Origin: Chitinophaga qingshengii
GTDB taxonomy: Bacteria; Bacteroidota; Bacteroidia; Chitinophagales; Chitinophagaceae
Direction of reading: 5' to 3'
DNA length: 64,000 bases
Assembly: GCF_014529935.1 (NCBI RefSeq)
Contig: NZ_JACVFC010000002.1
Location: 930,001 to 994,000, forward strand
The translations under genes and the position numbers were made by a program. Positions 24,434 to 32,471 of the stretch are shown piece after piece. The notes below the pieces were generated by a model. That model did not search any database. It saw only the letters and a list, made by a program, of their open reading frames with translations, and had not been told where the DNA came from. The first letter of the stretch is position 1. Each line of letters opens with the position of its first letter.

Positions 24434-26098
24434 ATGAGAAGCCTACACATCAGTCGTCCCTTTAGCACCTTATTTCTTTTACCGGCTTTGTTGCTGGTGG
24501 CTTTTACCACCAAAGCGGCCACTATTTTCACCTCCTCATCCACCTGTGTGCAGGACAGCGTTTTTTTCGTGATTCAACAACCTGCAGGAATCGATTCTGT
24601 GAAATGGTATTTTGGTGATCCCCCTTCCGCTGAAAAAGATTCTTCCGATAAAATAAAAGGCGCTTTCCATGTTTACCAGTCAACCGGTACCTATACCGTT
24701 ACCCTGGTAGCCTGGCGCGGTGGCGTGAAAGACGTTACCACACAACCTATCACCATCGTTACGCCTGTCATCTATGACCTGGGCCCACAGGATATTACCC
24801 TCTGCCAGGGTAGCACCATGACACTCAGTGCACCGGTAATACCCGGCGCCACTTACCTGTGGCAGGACAGCTCCACCGCCTCGGACATACTGGTAGACAC
24901 TTCTGCCACCTATAAAGTAAAAATCAACGGGTGCCTGATACCTGACTCTGTCAATGTGTTCTATACCCCGATACCGAAGATAGACCTGGGCCCGGACCTG
25001 GTGCTGTGCTCGGGCGAACAATTACAGCTGGACGCCACCGCACAAAACTGTACCTATCTCTGGAATACCGGCAATACCGAACCCACCCAGGAGGTACGCA
25101 CCACCGGCACTTACAAGGTGCGGGTATTTCCAAAAGGCTGTGCCGAAATAGACGATGAAATTACCATCACTTTTACCGGTCCGCCGTATCCTTTCAGCCT
25201 GGGACCTGATACCCTGCTATGCCCCGGCGAATCCATTACCCTGGCGCCTTCCGTACCGGAAGCCACCGCCTGGAAATGGAGTAACGGCGCCACTACCCCT
25301 TCTATCACCGTCAATTACGAGGCTAATATCTGGGCGCTGGTAGAAATCAACCATATTTGTAATGTGGTAGATACCATTTTTGTGAATTTTAACCGGCTGC
25401 GCAAACTCAACCTGGGCAATGATACTACCATCTGTAAAGGTAATTTCCTGGTATTGACGGCCGATTTCGGCAATGGACAATACCGCTGGCAGGATAACTC
25501 CGACCAGGCCACCTATTATGTTACCAAACCCGGCTATTATTTTGTGCACGCGCAGATCGGGCGCTGCGAATCGTCCGATACCATTCATGTATCGTTTAAT
25601 GATACGCTGCGGGTAAACCTGGGGCCAGATACGATATTATGCCGCAATGAAGTATACGAGATCCCGGTGGTGGGCGCGGGCGGTGCACCTTTTAAGTGGC
25701 AGGACAGTACCAGCATACCGCAATTCATTGTACGGCAGCCGGGAATCTATTCCCTTACCGCCTGGAATGCCTGTGGCAAAAGTGTGGATTCTGTCAGGGT
25801 ATATTTCCAGGATTGCGAATGCACCGTACATTTCCCCAATGCGTTTACACCCAATGGAGATGGGCGCAACGACTACTTCCGGCCCCGTTACCGGTGCCCG
25901 GTAGACCAATATATTCTCAGTATCTACAACCGATGGGGGGAACGGGTGTTTTATACCAACGACCCGCAGATAGGCTGGACCGGCCATGTTAGAGGTTTAC
26001 CGGCAGATCTGGGTACTTACGTCTGGATTGTGGACTACCGCGAAGTGAATACACGAAAAGTAGTACACAAGACCGGTACCGTTACGGTATTATACTAG
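24434..26098 (+). CDS. secreted PKD/Ig-repeat protein with gliding-motility C-terminal domain
   Basis: 554 residues. A signal peptide (about 1-28) is followed by one PKD-like unit (VKWYFGDPP to about 110), then five homologous modules beginning LGPQD, LGPDL, LGPDT, LGNDT and LGPDT at about 116, 185, 256, 327 and 396, a period near 70 residues, each with a C/KG pair (LCQG, LCSG, LCPG, ICKG, LCRN). The final part, VHFPNAFTPNGDGRNDYF to the end, is the CHU_C / gliding-motility C-terminal domain, a type B secretion signal of the type IX system. It is thus expected on the cell surface or released, with adhesive repeats. Start at 24434 chosen from the signal peptide. Confidence 0.9.
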   Translation: MRSLHISRPFSTLFLLPALLLVAFTTKAATIFTSSSTCVQDSVFFVIQQPAGIDSVKWYFGDPPSAEKDSSDKIKGAFHVYQSTGTYTVTLVAWRGGVKDVTTQPITIVTPVIYDLGPQDITLCQGSTMTLSAPVIPGATYLWQDSSTASDILVDTSATYKVKINGCLIPDSVNVFYTPIPKIDLGPDLVLCSGEQLQLDATAQNCTYLWNTGNTEPTQEVRTTGTYKVRVFPKGCAEIDDEITITFTGPPYPFSLGPDTLLCPGESITLAPSVPEATAWKWSNGATTPSITVNYEANIWALVEINHICNVVDTIFVNFNRLRKLNLGNDTTICKGNFLVLTADFGNGQYRWQDNSDQATYYVTKPGYYFVHAQIGRCESSDTIHVSFNDTLRVNLGPDTILCRNEVYEIPVVGAGGAPFKWQDSTSIPQFIVRQPGIYSLTAWNACGKSVDSVRVYFQDCECTVHFPNAFTPNGDGRNDYFRPRYRCPVDQYILSIYNRWGERVFYTNDPQIGWTGHVRGLPADLGTYVWIVDYREVNTRKVVHKTGTVTVLY

Positions 26099-26101
26099 CG
26101 G

Positions 26102-27052
26102 TTACTCTCCGGCCTTAAAATCATAGAATTTAGCGATAAAAGCGGCGGTTTCCCGTTTTTTGAAAGCTACGTCCCAGGTACCGTTGTAGGTAACCAGGGC
26201 GGGTATCAGCAGGCCGAATTGTTTGGTCATCTGCACATTCATCTTCACATTAAAATCAAACAACATCGTTTTATAGGAGAGGGCATATTTGCGGCCTACG
26301 ATTTCAAAATTTTCTTTATTGAACCAGGTGATCAGTTCATCGATCACTACATCTCCCCGATCTATCCGGCTCAGGGTGGGCTTGGTTTTGGCGGTGAATA
26401 CATAACAAGGGGTGCCATCCACATAGTTTTCTGCGCTGATGGAGAAATCATAAAACCGCATCACATCCCGATCAAAGATGGCTACTTTAGGGCCTACGAT
26501 GGGTACGCCTTTCACCGGTTTACCGGGATTGAAGATCAGCTGTTTCAATTGTGCTTTATGACGGGCCATGGCGCCGCTGGCGTTTTCAGGCGTTTCGCCG
26601 TTGCCATCCACACATACGGTGCCGTTGGTAAAAAACAGGTTACCATACAGTTCAGCGGTGTAATAGTTGTAATTGCCTTTGCGGGTATAGAAGTCGCCGG
26701 TCACCTGTTGCTCGAGTACTTCCATATTGCGGCAGCGGCCTTTTACATGCTGCCCGGTTTTGCTTTTAAGGGAGGCTTGTACCTGTCCTTTTTTGTCGAA
26801 GATACGGATGTCATTGTCGGCCTGAAACCCAACGATATGCAGGTTTTTGAAGGCACGGTAGAAGGTAGTGTCCTCTTCTACCCTTTTGATGAAGCTATTA
26901 ACATCGAAGCCAATACGTTTTGCTTCCACGATCACTTCATCCAGGTTAACCGTCATTCCTTTATACCGCGCGGTATCCTGGGCTGACAAATGAGTAAGTT
27001 GCAGGCAGCACACAACAACGGTTGCGGCTATACTTTTCCAAAAATGTGACAT
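26102..27052 (-). CDS. secreted hypothetical protein
   Basis: 316 residues, not assigned to a family. MSHFWKSIAATVVVCCLQLTHLSAQ is a signal peptide. The mature part contains MTVNLDEVIVEAKRIGFDV, often seen in TonB-dependent-receptor-associated Bacteroidota proteins, then mostly beta strands such as FYDFSISAENYVDGTPCYVF. No catalytic motif is visible. It ends 3 bp from the stop of the convergent PKD protein. A role at the outer membrane is possible but unproven. Confidence 0.65.
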   Translation of the reverse strand: MSHFWKSIAATVVVCCLQLTHLSAQDTARYKGMTVNLDEVIVEAKRIGFDVNSFIKRVEEDTTFYRAFKNLHIVGFQADNDIRIFDKKGQVQASLKSKTGQHVKGRCRNMEVLEQQVTGDFYTRKGNYNYYTAELYGNLFFTNGTVCVDGNGETPENASGAMARHKAQLKQLIFNPGKPVKGVPIVGPKVAIFDRDVMRFYDFSISAENYVDGTPCYVFTAKTKPTLSRIDRGDVVIDELITWFNKENFEIVGRKYALSYKTMLFDFNVKMNVQMTKQFGLLIPALVTYNGTWDVAFKKRETAAFIAKFYDFKAGE

Positions 27053-27181
27053 GCTGCAATTTAGGGAAAACCGGGAAGCTTTCGGGTGTTAGGGATTCGT
27101 TAAAAAACAGTGAAGGCGTATCTCTGCTGTATGCAGTGGTGTAAACGGGCCGGCAGCAGGGGCTACCGGCAGGGAGGGTTA

Positions 27182-28027
27182 TCAGCCCGGAACTTTACCG
27201 GACACATACAACTGCCCCAGGGTGGGAGTATCGGCGCCGCCTTTCTTTTCCAGGGTAATGGCAAACATTTGTGCATTGCCGGCAATCTTCAGTTTTTGCA
27301 GCAGGTGGGCTTTATCGCCCATGTCAAACACGCCTGCGTCCACCGCCTTGTCGTCTACAATGGCCCATAGCTGGTATTGTTTGCCGGTAGCGGGTTCCGG
27401 CAGGTTATTCGCTTTGAGGTACACCTGCTTATTGTCCTGATTCCAGAATACCGTTGCCACGGCTGTGGGGAATGAATCGGTACCAGGCATGATCACTTTC
27501 AATACTTTCGGATCTTCCATGACAGCCATAGCATTCTTTAGCTGTTCCAGTTTGATTTTGTCTTCATTAACGGGCAGTGGCGTGGCTGCCAGTGACTGGT
27601 TTTTAGGGTAATCTGCCTGGAATTCTTTCCACAGGCTGAAGTAAATAATATTGAAAGCTACGCTGATCAGCAGCAGCACGGCGGCTGCGGTAGCGATCCA
27701 TTTCCAGGAAACCTGTTTCTTTTCCCCGGCGGGCGCAACGCTGGCGGGTGTTATGGGAGATGTATCGCCACCCGTGGCTATGGTATCATTCGCCAGGGAG
27801 GGATCTGTTTGTATCAGGTGTAAAAGGCGCGTTTTGATATTCTCCGGCGGAGATACCGCCTGTAACCGTACGTATTCTTCCAGGTTACGCTGACAGGCGC
27901 CTACCGCAGCGGCTACTTCCGGATAGTGGTGCATGGCTTCTTCCAGCTCCTGGCTTTCCTGATCGGAAGTGAGCCCGGCAGTATACAATTCAATCAGTCC
28001 GGATGATAGGATGAATTGGATGTCCAC
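27182..28027 (-). CDS. anti-sigma factor (RskA-type), membrane-anchored
   Basis: 281 residues, encoded 9 bp after its sigma factor. The cytoplasmic N-terminal domain (SSGLIELYTAGLTSDQESQELEEAM...) would bind sigma, a single transmembrane segment (WKWIATAAAVLLLISVAFNIIYF, about 111-133) follows, and the extracytoplasmic RskA domain is in the second half (VATVFWNQDNKQVYLKANNLP, then LGQLYVSGKVPG). The protein is paralogous to the truncated 28810 gene. Release of the sigma factor on signal is inferred from the family. Confidence 0.85.
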   Translation of the reverse strand: MDIQFILSSGLIELYTAGLTSDQESQELEEAMHHYPEVAAAVGACQRNLEEYVRLQAVSPPENIKTRLLHLIQTDPSLANDTIATGGDTSPITPASVAPAGEKKQVSWKWIATAAAVLLLISVAFNIIYFSLWKEFQADYPKNQSLAATPLPVNEDKIKLEQLKNAMAVMEDPKVLKVIMPGTDSFPTAVATVFWNQDNKQVYLKANNLPEPATGKQYQLWAIVDDKAVDAGVFDMGDKAHLLQKLKIAGNAQMFAITLEKKGGADTPTLGQLYVSGKVPG

Positions 28028-28036
28028 GCAACGTAT

Positions 28037-28642
28037 TTATTTGTTTAAAATCACCCTCAATTGGATGATGGCATTACGCAGCCTGGTTTTTACGGTACCC
28101 AGGGGAATATCGAGTACCCTGGAAATTTCTTCCTGTGTGCAGCCTTTGTAATAAGCCAGATCAATAAGGGTGCGTTGTTCTTTGGTCAGTTTGTCCAGGA
28201 CTTTGGAAAAACCGAGATGATCGACGGACGGGTACACGGTTAACGAGCCGCCATCAAGATGTACGTCATCTGTGATGTTTTGGATTTTTTGTTCCAGTTT
28301 ATAGGATTTGGAACGGAGCACATCGATAGCGGTATTACGGGCGATGTTCAGCATCCAGGTGAACAGGCGGCCTTTTTCTTCATTGTATTGTTCGGCATAG
28401 CGCCATATTTTCAGGAATACGTCCTGCAGTACATCTACTGCCAGGCCATGATCGTTCAGCACCTTTACGATCACGCCATAGAGAGCAGGCGAATAGTGAT
28501 CATAAAGGAAACCGAATACTTTCTGGTCGCGGGCGTGTAAACCCTGCACCAGTTCAGCTTCTGTGTATGTTACATGATAATCCACAACAAGCAGCCAGGT
28601 TTGGTTGACAGAACTTTTTTGGGTGAATTCATTCCATGACAA
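28037..28642 (-). CDS. ECF RNA polymerase sigma factor
   Basis: 201 residues. Region 2: LVQGLHARDQKVFGFLYDHYSPALY, then DVLQDVFLKIWRY and FTWMLNIARNTAIDVLRS, the -10-recognition helix. Region 4 HTH: CTQEEISRVLDIPLGTVKTRLRNAI. SigK-like, paralogous to the 29125 gene with roughly 60 percent identity as judged by eye. Followed by its RskA-type anti-sigma. Regulon unknown. Confidence 0.9.
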   Translation of the reverse strand: MSWNEFTQKSSVNQTWLLVVDYHVTYTEAELVQGLHARDQKVFGFLYDHYSPALYGVIVKVLNDHGLAVDVLQDVFLKIWRYAEQYNEEKGRLFTWMLNIARNTAIDVLRSKSYKLEQKIQNITDDVHLDGGSLTVYPSVDHLGFSKVLDKLTKEQRTLIDLAYYKGCTQEEISRVLDIPLGTVKTRLRNAIIQLRVILNK

Positions 28643-28809
28643 TCATAGGTAGCGCCAACCGCCGCTGAAAAATCTATATGACTACCTTACTAATCTGAGT
28701 AAACTGTGCCGAGCGTGTTACTAATGGTTTAACGAGGGTATTATCAGCAATTTACGGATTAATCAATTATAACCCGTGCATGCCGGTTACTATTTTCTGT
28801 TTTATTGTA
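28643..28809. other. spacer between the two sigma/anti-sigma pairs
   Basis: About 170 bp of AT-rich sequence. I looked for the missing transmembrane and RskA parts of the short anti-sigma here and found no trace. A promoter for the downstream pair was not identified. Confidence 0.5.
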
Positions 28810-29118
28810 TCAGGTATTTTTTTCTTTCGCGGAGCGGGCCGGGCCTGGTGCACGCAGTTCATCCGGCAACAGGCTATTCCCTGCCGTCGTTTCTTCTTCC
28901 CGGATAATGTTCAGCAGCCGGTCTTTGATATCCATAGGCGGTGCCATGGCGTACAGCTGTACAAATCTTTCCCGGTCCTGCTGCAGTTCCTGCACCGTTG
29001 CTTTTACAGCAGGGTATTGCGCGATAATGATTTCCACTTCGCGTTGTTCTGTTTCGGACAACAGCCCGAATACATAACTTTCAAGAATACCGGATGATAT
29101 GTAGCCTTGTACATCCAC
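28810..29118 (-). CDS. short anti-sigma factor lacking membrane and sensor domains
   Basis: 102 residues. MDVQGYISSGILESYVFGLL aligns with the N-terminal sigma-binding domain of the neighbour at 27182 (MDIQFILSSGLIELYTAGLT), and the domain runs to about residue 75 with PPMDIKDRLLNIIREEE. It ends in LRAPGPARSAKEKNT with no transmembrane segment or RskA domain. It either is a soluble anti-sigma factor or the remnant of a deletion. It sits 6 bp after its sigma gene. Confidence 0.7.
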   Translation of the reverse strand: MDVQGYISSGILESYVFGLLSETEQREVEIIIAQYPAVKATVQELQQDRERFVQLYAMAPPMDIKDRLLNIIREEETTAGNSLLPDELRAPGPARSAKEKNT

Positions 29119-29124
29119 TGTCTG

Positions 29125-29676
29125 CTATAATTGTTTTAGGAGGATTCTTAACTGCATAATTGCGTTGCGCATTCTGGTTTTCACGGTTCCCAAAGGAATA
29201 TCCAGTGTTTTAGCAATTTCCTCCTGTGTACAACCTTTAAAGTAAGCCAGGTCAATAATAATACGCTGGTCTTTGGGAAGACCTTCAATTACTTTTGTTA
29301 ATCCAAGATGATCTACAGAAAGGTGTACAGCCAACTGGGGCTCATACATCAGGTTTGCGCTGGTGACGTCCTGTACTTTTTGGTCAAGTTTGTGGGCTTT
29401 TGACCGTAAACTGTCTATGGCAGTGTTCCTGGCGATGTTTAACATCCAGGTAAAAAGACGCCCTTTGGAGGGGTCGTAGCGATCAATGTTCTTCCAGATC
29501 TTAATAAATACTTCCTGGAGCACATCGCCGGCGGAAGCATCATCCGTAACTATTTTGAGTGCCACCCCATATAATGCGGGTGAATAGTGGTCATACAGAT
29601 AACCGAATAACTTCTCATCCCTGGCTTGCAGTCCCTGAACAAGTTCTATTTCAGTATATGATAAGGTAGTTCCCAA
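29125..29676 (-). CDS. ECF RNA polymerase sigma factor, paralogue
   Basis: 183 residues. Region 2 carries LVQGLQARDEKLFGYLYDHYSPALY and FTWMLNIARNTAIDSLRS; region 4 carries CTQEEIAKTLDIPLGTVKTRMRNAI. Close paralogue of the sigma at 28037, in the same order with an anti-sigma gene after it, so the pair arose by tandem duplication. CAAAATTA at 29734-29741 is a possible -7 box on the minus strand (TAATTTTG). Confidence 0.88.
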   Translation of the reverse strand: MGTTLSYTEIELVQGLQARDEKLFGYLYDHYSPALYGVALKIVTDDASAGDVLQEVFIKIWKNIDRYDPSKGRLFTWMLNIARNTAIDSLRSKAHKLDQKVQDVTSANLMYEPQLAVHLSVDHLGLTKVIEGLPKDQRIIIDLAYFKGCTQEEIAKTLDIPLGTVKTRMRNAIMQLRILLKQL

Positions 29677-29745
29677 AATGGATACGGATGGTTAATCTTT
29701 ACAATACCAAAATAAAGGGTTTTCTTTACATTACAAAATTATTTC

Positions 29746-30324
29746 CTATTTAGGAAATGTCATTTTATAGTCTACCCTTATCTTTCCTTTGGTAATATCA
29801 TCGAGTTTGCTTTTCAACATTCTGCGCTTCAGCGGCTTGAGGTGATCGATAAATAATTTGCCGTCGATATGATCATACTCGTGTAAAATCACACGGGCGG
29901 TAACACCGCTGAAAGTGCGTTGCTGCGGCTCAAAATTTTCGTTCACATAAGACAGGGTCACGGTTTCATCGCGGTATACATCTTCCCGTACTTTAGGAAT
30001 GCTCAGGCAACCTTCGTTGTAAGCCCATTCCTTGCCGCCGGTTTCTACGATATGCGCGTTGATAAACACATCCTTTACGCCTTCATCTCCAGGATAGTCG
30101 TTCTTTTCATCGTCTTCCAGGTTATCGATGATCTGTTTGCTGTCTACCACAAACAAACGGATGGATTTGTTGACCTGAGGGGCGGCAATGCCAACTCCAT
30201 TGGAGCCGTACATTGTTTCCCACATATTGGCGATTAGTTCCTTCAACTGAGGATAGTCGGGCGTAATATCTTCTGCTACTTTTCTCAGTACCGGGTGCCC
30301 GTATGCAACAATTGGCAATATCAT
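29746..30324 (-). CDS. def: peptide deformylase
   Basis: Removes the formyl group from nascent proteins, using a bound divalent metal. 192 residues, with all three motifs: GVGIAAPQVN (about 45-54), EGCLSIP (about 103-109) with the metal Cys, and HEYDHIDGKLF (about 147-157) with the two metal His and the catalytic Glu. A -7 box lies at 30352. It appears monocistronic or the last of a run on the minus strand. Confidence 0.95.
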   Translation of the reverse strand: MILPIVAYGHPVLRKVAEDITPDYPQLKELIANMWETMYGSNGVGIAAPQVNKSIRLFVVDSKQIIDNLEDDEKNDYPGDEGVKDVFINAHIVETGGKEWAYNEGCLSIPKVREDVYRDETVTLSYVNENFEPQQRTFSGVTARVILHEYDHIDGKLFIDHLKPLKRRMLKSKLDDITKGKIRVDYKMTFPK

Positions 30325-30351
30325 GATCTTGTGCTGGTTTTAATTGATCTG

Positions 30352-30359
30352 CAAAGGTA
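30352..30359 (-). promoter_or_regulatory. -7 box of def
   Basis: TACCTTTG on the minus strand, exact TAnnTTTG, followed by CAGATCA. It leaves about 27 nt to the ATG at 30324. Confidence 0.55.
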
Positions 30360-30363
30360 CGAC

Positions 30364-30455
30364 ATTTGGTTATTTTGATATTTGGATATTTGGTTATTTA
30401 AGGGGATTCCCTGATCAAATATCTAAATATTTAAATAAAAAATATCTAAATTTTA
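30364..30455. repeat. 8-nt periodic inverted pair between ruvX and def
   Basis: Left arm TATTTtga, TATTTgga, TATTTggt, TATTTaag; right arm AAATAtct, AAATAttt, AAATAaaa, AATAtct. The right part contains the ruvX stop codon (30446). Confidence 0.85.
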
Positions 30456-30859
30456 TTTTGCAGGTACTCCTGTAAAATGATGGTGGCGCTGATTTCATCC
30501 ACCAGGCCCTTATTCTGGCGGTCCTTTTTCTTCAGACCGCTGTCTATCATGCTTTGGAAAGCAATCTTGGAAGTAAAACGTTCATCTACCTTTTTTACCG
30601 GCACCTGCGGGAAATTTTTCCGGAGAATGCGGACGCATTCTTCCACCAAAGGAGTGGCATGCGTAGCATTGCCATCCAGGTTTTTAGGTTCACCTATGAT
30701 AATAGCCTCCACTTCTTCGGCGGCAAAATATTTTTTCAGGTAAGGGATCAGTTCATGTGTAGGGACGGTGGTAAGCCCGCTGGCAATCAGCTGCAGCGGA
30801 TCTGTTACCGCCAGCCCGGTCCTCTTTTTCCCATAATCAATAGCCATTACACGCGCCAT
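30446..30859 (-). CDS. ruvX: YqgF/RuvX family pre-16S rRNA nuclease / resolvase-like protein
   Basis: 137 residues, RNase H-like fold. Motifs: VMAIDYGKKRTGLAVTDP (about 4-21) with the first catalytic Asp, EAIIIGEPKNLDG, and VDERFTSKIA. In E. coli the homologue processes the 5' end of 16S rRNA. The last codons and TAG stop lie within the intergenic octad repeat. Confidence 0.92.
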   Translation of the reverse strand: MARVMAIDYGKKRTGLAVTDPLQLIASGLTTVPTHELIPYLKKYFAAEEVEAIIIGEPKNLDGNATHATPLVEECVRILRKNFPQVPVKKVDERFTSKIAFQSMIDSGLKKKDRQNKGLVDEISATIILQEYLQNKI

Positions 30860-30862
30860 AAC

Positions 30863-30991
30863 ATTTAGAAATTTTGATATTTGGATATTTTAATATTTAG
30901 TGAACTGTTTTTAAATATGAGTTATTTAGGTACTGAAAGATCTTTTTAATTAAATAACTCAATAACCAAATAACCAAATATCAAAATAACA
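30863..30991. repeat. 8-nt periodic arrays between ubiA and ruvX
   Basis: Left array TGATATTTGGATATTTTAATATTT; right array AATAactc, AATAacca, AATAacca, AATAtcaa, AATAac. The right array includes the UbiA stop codon (30981). Confidence 0.85.
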
Positions 30992-31844
30992 GCATGTCAG
31001 CAATGACAAAAACAGCAAACACTACGCTGGCAATACCATTGGTGGTCATAAACATCACATTCACCTTGCTCAGGTCATGTGGTTTTACCAGCAGGTGCTG
31101 AGAGATGAGCATAGCAATAAAGACAGCCGCGCCTATCCAGAACAACCAGTGATAGTGGCCATAGATGCCGATAGTGATCACCAGCGCCGCCGAAATAACG
31201 TGCAGCAGCTCAGAGAAACGCAAAGCACCGGAAAGGCCCAGCCATGCCGGGATAGAGTTCAGCTGCTGGGATTTATCAAAATCTTCATCCTGCAGGGAAT
31301 AGATAATATCAAAACCGGATACCCAGGTCAACACCAGTACCGACACCAGTACCGGCAACAGGGCAAACTCGCCGGTCACCGCCAGGTAAGCCCCGATAGG
31401 CGCCAACGACAGGCCAACCCCCAGCACCATATGGCACAAAGCTGTAAAACGTTTGGTATAACTATATCCCAGTACCACCAGCAAGGCTACGGGCGACAGG
31501 AAAAAACAGATACGATTGATAAACCAGGTAGTTAGCACAAACAACATCACGTTAATCAGAATGAAAAACATGGCGTTTTGCGGAGAAATAATACCAGCAG
31601 GGATTTCACGCCTGGCCGTACGCGGATTCAGCTTGTCGATGTCCATGTCCAGCCAGCGGTTAAACGCCATAGCCGCACTGCGGGCAAATACCATACATAA
31701 TACGACCAGTCCGAAGATAGTCCAGCTAAAGCTGCCCCCTCCCCTGGTAGTGGCCATGAAAAAACCCGTCAACGCAAATGGCATCGCAAAGATGGTGTGA
31801 CTGAACTTTACCAGCGACAGGTACTTGTTAATAGTAGTAATCAT
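30981..31844 (-). CDS. UbiA family prenyltransferase (MqnP-like)
   Basis: Inner-membrane prenyltransferase with about 8 helices. 287 residues. The polyprenyl-diphosphate motif is NRWLDMDIDKLNPRTARREI (about 61-80) with the second Asp-rich loop GFDIIYSLQDEDFDK (about 174-188). The sequence type is the ubiA_other group, which in the futalosine menaquinone pathway (MqnP) acts on dehypoxanthine futalosine derivatives; it is also annotated as 4-hydroxybenzoate prenyltransferase. It follows the RNA methyltransferase gene by 35 bp and is likely cotranscribed. Confidence 0.83.
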   Translation of the reverse strand: MITTINKYLSLVKFSHTIFAMPFALTGFFMATTRGGGSFSWTIFGLVVLCMVFARSAAMAFNRWLDMDIDKLNPRTARREIPAGIISPQNAMFFILINVMLFVLTTWFINRICFFLSPVALLVVLGYSYTKRFTALCHMVLGVGLSLAPIGAYLAVTGEFALLPVLVSVLVLTWVSGFDIIYSLQDEDFDKSQQLNSIPAWLGLSGALRFSELLHVISAALVITIGIYGHYHWLFWIGAAVFIAMLISQHLLVKPHDLSKVNVMFMTTNGIASVVFAVFVIADMLLF

Positions 31845-31879
31845 ATGTAAACAGTTGAGCTAACAGCTCTTAAATAAAA

Positions 31880-32425
31880 TCATCCTTTATTGGCCGCAGC
31901 CTTCAGTTTTACAAAGATATCCCAAACTACAATACCGGTACTGACGGAAATATTCAAAGAATGTTTCATGCCTGATTGAGGGATTTCGATACAGCCATGC
32001 GCTTCTTTCATCACCGTAGCATCCACACCGCTCACTTCATTACCGAAAACCAGTGCCAGGGGCTGGGTAGCAGGCGGTGTAAAAGCATCCAGCATCACAC
32101 TACCGGCAGCCTGTTCGATGGTCATAATAAGATATCCTGCTTTTTTCAGGGCCTGTACTGCTTCTATCGTCGTAGGAAAATATTGCCAATCCACGGTTTC
32201 GGTAGCGCCGAGGGCTGTTTTATTGATATCCCGGTGCGGCGGTACCGGCGTATAACCACACAACACGATGCCCTGTAACAGGAAAGCATCTGCCGTACGG
32301 AACACCGATCCAACATTATGCATACTGCGTACATTGTCCAGGACCAGTACAACGGGGGTTTTATCTGCTGCCTTGAACTCGTCCACCGTTTTACGGCCCA
32401 GTTCATCCATGCTTAACTTTCTCAT
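31880..32425 (-). CDS. SPOUT-family RNA methyltransferase (TrmH type)
   Basis: Methylates tRNA or rRNA ribose 2'-OH with SAM. I start it at 32425 (MRKLSMDELGRKT), 181 residues; the frame is open further upstream but this would cross the mutS start, and a -7 box lies between. Motif 1 VLDNVRSMHNVGSVFRTADAF, motif 2 ALVFGNEVSGV and motif 3 IPQSGMKHSLNISVSTGIVV form the trefoil-knot SAM site. The exact RNA target is not visible. Confidence 0.88.
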   Translation of the reverse strand: MRKLSMDELGRKTVDEFKAADKTPVVLVLDNVRSMHNVGSVFRTADAFLLQGIVLCGYTPVPPHRDINKTALGATETVDWQYFPTTIEAVQALKKAGYLIMTIEQAAGSVMLDAFTPPATQPLALVFGNEVSGVDATVMKEAHGCIEIPQSGMKHSLNISVSTGIVVWDIFVKLKAAANKG

Positions 32426-32431
32426 GATCTG

Positions 32432-32439
32432 CAAAGATA
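32432..32439 (-). promoter_or_regulatory. -7 box of the TrmH-type gene
   Basis: TATCTTTG on the minus strand, exact TAnnTTTG, followed by CAGATCATG. It leaves only about 6 bases before the ATG at 32425. Confidence 0.6.
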
Positions 32440-32459
32440 ACCGGATCGGATGAGTTTTA

Positions 32460-32467
32460 TATATTTG
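32460..32467 (+). promoter_or_regulatory. -7 box of mutS
   Basis: TATATTTG, exact TAnnTTTG, ending 4 bp before the mutS ATG. It would give a leaderless or nearly leaderless transcript. Confidence 0.45.
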
Positions 32468-32471
32468 CGCC

